The notes under the pieces were generated by a model. The model was not told the DNA's origin. It did not search any database and saw only the letters and a program-made list of their open reading frames with translations. Positions 62,390 through 64,000 of a stretch of 64,000 bases of DNA are shown here, piece after piece. Where the stretch lies: positions 9,181,001 through 9,245,000 of the forward strand of contig NZ_CP109178.1 of assembly GCF_036248255.1 (NCBI RefSeq), written 5' to 3'. Positions within the stretch are counted from its first letter, which is position 1. Every line of letters begins with the position of its first letter. Origin of the DNA: Streptomyces sp. NBC_01717. GTDB lineage: Bacteria > Actinomycetota > Actinomycetes > Streptomycetales > Streptomycetaceae. Position numbers and translations under genes: made by a program.

Positions 62390-63400
62390 ATGCGCGCCAT
62401 CGCCTACGACCAGCACGGAGAAGCCGGGCAGGTACTACGCCCGAGCGAGCAGCCGGCCCCTGCTGCGCCCGCGGCCGGGCAGGTGCAGGTGCGGGTGCTG
62501 TCCCGGCCGATCCACCCCGGCGACCTGGCGGGAGTGGAGGGCCTTCCGGGTGGGCTGCGGCAGCGGTTCGCCACGCCACGGATTCCCGGCGTGGAGGGAA
62601 TGGGCGTCATCGAGACCGTCGGCGAGGGTGTGCAGGATCTGCGGCCCGGTCAGCGGGTGGCGTTCTTCCCGGTGCCGGGCGCGTGGAGCGAACTCGTCAC
62701 GGCGCCGACCGATCTTGTGGTGCCGGTGCCCGAGGACCTCAGCGACGAGACCGCGGCTTCGATGCTGGTCAACCCGCTGACCCTGCTCTCCTTGCTGCGG
62801 GCGGTCGAGGACGCCCAGCACGGCCAGGCCGGTCCGGTGGTGCAGACGGCCGCCGGTTCGTCGGTGGGAAAGCTGGTCAGCGCCGCAGCACTCAAGCACG
62901 GCATCGAGCTGGTCAACCTGGTACGCAGCGCCACGGGGGCGCAGACCTTGCGGCAGCGCTTCCCCGGACTGCCGACCATCTCGACGGCCGACGCGGACTG
63001 GCGCACTCAGGTCCAGGACGCGACCGGCGGCCGGGGTGCCCGGGTCGTACTGGACGCGGTGGGCGGATTCCTGACCGGTGAGCTGGCCGGGCTGCTCGCC
63101 GACGGCGGCACGCTGATCACCTACGGACAGCTCGGTTCCGGCAGTACGCCGCTGGAGTCGCTCGCGCTGACCGAGCGGGCCCTGACCGTGCGGGGCGTGT
63201 CCATCGGCCGGTGGATGGCCGCCCGCACGAGCGAGGAACGGGCCGAGGACGTCGCCTTCGCCGCCCGTCTGGCCGCGACCGCCCCGGAACTCTTCGAGGT
63301 CGCCGCCGGCTACGACCTCGCCGACTTCGCGAAGGCCATCGACCATGTCCGCCGCCCCGGCAAGAGCGGAACCGTCCTGCTCACCAGCCCCCCACCCTGA
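62390..63400 (+). CDS. Zinc-type alcohol dehydrogenase-like / quinone oxidoreductase (MDR superfamily)
   Basis: A 336-residue NADPH-dependent reductase. The N-terminal GroES-like fold has LSRPIHPGDLAGVEG, PRIPGVEGMGVIETVGEGVQDLRPGQRVAFFP; the nucleotide domain has VVQTAAGSSVGKLVSAAALKHGIELVNLVRS and ARVVLDAVGGFLTGELAGLLADGGTLITYGQL. No structural zinc cysteines are present, so it belongs to the quinone-reductase/enoyl-reductase branch. GGAAGGGGAGC precedes ATG 62390. It heads a two-gene unit with the next gene, controlled by the divergent TetR. Confidence 0.9.
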   Translation: MRAIAYDQHGEAGQVLRPSEQPAPAAPAAGQVQVRVLSRPIHPGDLAGVEGLPGGLRQRFATPRIPGVEGMGVIETVGEGVQDLRPGQRVAFFPVPGAWSELVTAPTDLVVPVPEDLSDETAASMLVNPLTLLSLLRAVEDAQHGQAGPVVQTAAGSSVGKLVSAAALKHGIELVNLVRSATGAQTLRQRFPGLPTISTADADWRTQVQDATGGRGARVVLDAVGGFLTGELAGLLADGGTLITYGQLGSGSTPLESLALTERALTVRGVSIGRWMAARTSEERAEDVAFAARLAATAPELFEVAAGYDLADFAKAIDHVRRPGKSGTVLLTSPPP

Positions 63401-63420
63401 ACCCCACGAAGGGCACCGCC

Positions 63421-64000
63421 ATGAAGATCGGAACCCTCGGCGCCGGAACCGTCGCCCAGGCCATCGCCCGCCACGCCGTGGCCCACGGCCACCAGGTCGT
63501 ACTGAGCAACAGCCGCGGCCCCGCCTCCCTGGCCGGCCTCGCCGACGAACTCGGACCGCTCGCCCACGCCTGCACCCCAAAGGAAGCCGCCGCGGCGGAA
63601 CTCGTCGTGCTCGCAGTCGGCTGGCCCCAGATCCCGGACGCGGTAGCCGGCCTGCCACCCTTCGACGGGCGCATCGTCATCGACGCCACCAACCAGTTCG
63701 TCTCCCCGCCCCCGCCCATGATGATCGCCGACCTGGGCGAGCTGACCGGCAGCGAACACGTCGCCTCACTGCTGCCCGGAGCCCGCGTCGTCAAGGCGTT
63801 CAGCACCCTCTACGGCCAGTACATCGCCGCCGACCCGCGCCACCAGGCCGGACGCCAGGTGCTGTTCCTCGCCGGTGACGACGCCGACGCCAAGACCACC
63901 GTCAAGGACCTCACCGCCGCCTTCGGCTTCGCCCCCGTCGACCTCGGCTCCTTGCGCGAGGGCGGACGCCTCATGCAGCTCGGCGGCCCACTCTCCGGCC
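63421..64000 (+). CDS. F420-dependent NADP reductase-like / NAD(P)-binding domain protein, partial at window end
   Basis: The N-terminal 193 residues are in the window: MKIGTLGAGTVAQAIARHAVAHGHQVVLSNSRGP is the dinucleotide loop, followed by LVVLAVGWPQIPDAVAGLPPFDGRIVIDATN and HVASLLPGARVVKAFSTLYGQYIA. The arrangement matches the NADP oxidoreductase coenzyme F420-dependent (F420_oxidored) family, which moves hydride between F420 and NADP or acts as a plain reductase. It starts 20 bases after the MDR gene, so the two form an operon under TetR control. The remainder lies beyond the window. Confidence 0.88.
   Translation, partial: MKIGTLGAGTVAQAIARHAVAHGHQVVLSNSRGPASLAGLADELGPLAHACTPKEAAAAELVVLAVGWPQIPDAVAGLPPFDGRIVIDATNQFVSPPPPMMIADLGELTGSEHVASLLPGARVVKAFSTLYGQYIAADPRHQAGRQVLFLAGDDADAKTTVKDLTAAFGFAPVDLGSLREGGRLMQLGGPLSG

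Overview
The window is high-GC actinobacterial DNA, almost certainly Streptomyces. The evidence is GTG/TTG starts with GGAGG-type ribosome sites, strong third-position G/C bias, an RNA polymerase alpha subunit of Streptomyces type, SpoIIE/HATPase and STAS regulators, and a remnant of the telomere terminal protein Tpg, which occurs only on linear Streptomyces replicons. The density of broken genes and transposase scraps, with no ribosomal, tRNA or other core operons, suggests a chromosome arm or a region captured from a linear plasmid rather than the chromosomal core.

Layout. 0-5 kb: a broken glycosyltransferase end, a MarR/YceI divergent pair, and a cytochrome bd-type quinol oxidase whose subunit II gene carries an in-frame TGA. 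5-10 kb: a signalling block with a SpoIIE phosphatase/HATPase fusion, a second SpoIIE phosphatase with a probable homopolymer frameshift, and a NarL-type response regulator/histidine kinase pair. 10-20 kb: a TPR-like protein, a lipoprotein signal peptidase, an aldo/keto reductase/LysR pair, a lipoprotein multicopper oxidase, a TetR/acetoacetate-decarboxylase pair with two palindromic operators, and a tautomerase. 20-24 kb: a prenyl-FMN decarboxylase locus with one UbiD and two different UbiX-like proteins behind a divergent MarR. 24-35 kb: a permease/PfkB operon cut at both ends, an MFS exporter, IS3/IS5/ISL3 scraps, two peptidase-like hydrolases, a nitrilase-family enzyme, RidA, a CoA-binding protein, and a MarR/hydrolase pair. 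35-48 kb: a membrane protein, a TniA/TnsB-like transposase scrap, a truncated HU, an IS630 scrap, a lipoprotein, a methyltransferase framed by about 70-bp inverted repeats, IS110 scraps, a STAS protein, a frameshifted DUF488 gene, a family-5 uracil-DNA glycosylase, and an XRE regulator divergent from a hydrolase. 48-52 kb: a secreted GH27 alpha-galactosidase with promoter and tandem terminators, then more scraps. 52-64 kb: a broken ECF sigma factor, an intact stand-alone rpoA, SnoaL and RidA proteins, an IS5 scrap fused to 5'-truncated tpg, a chimeric gene, two TetR-controlled redox/membrane loci, and a second TniA/TnsB-like remnant.

How it works together. Most intact genes are small regulator-plus-target pairs (MarR/YceI, LysR/AKR, TetR/ADC, MarR/UbiXD, MarR/hydrolase, XRE/hydrolase, TetR/membrane protein, TetR/reductases) with visible palindromic operators between divergent promoters. 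These look like modular detoxification or aromatic and redox functions separated by decayed mobile elements. The items most worth following up are the isolated second-type rpoA next to a broken sigma gene, the inverted-repeat-framed methyltransferase cassette, and the UbiD locus with two UbiX-like partners. All identifications rest on reading the sequence and on family knowledge; no database search was run.
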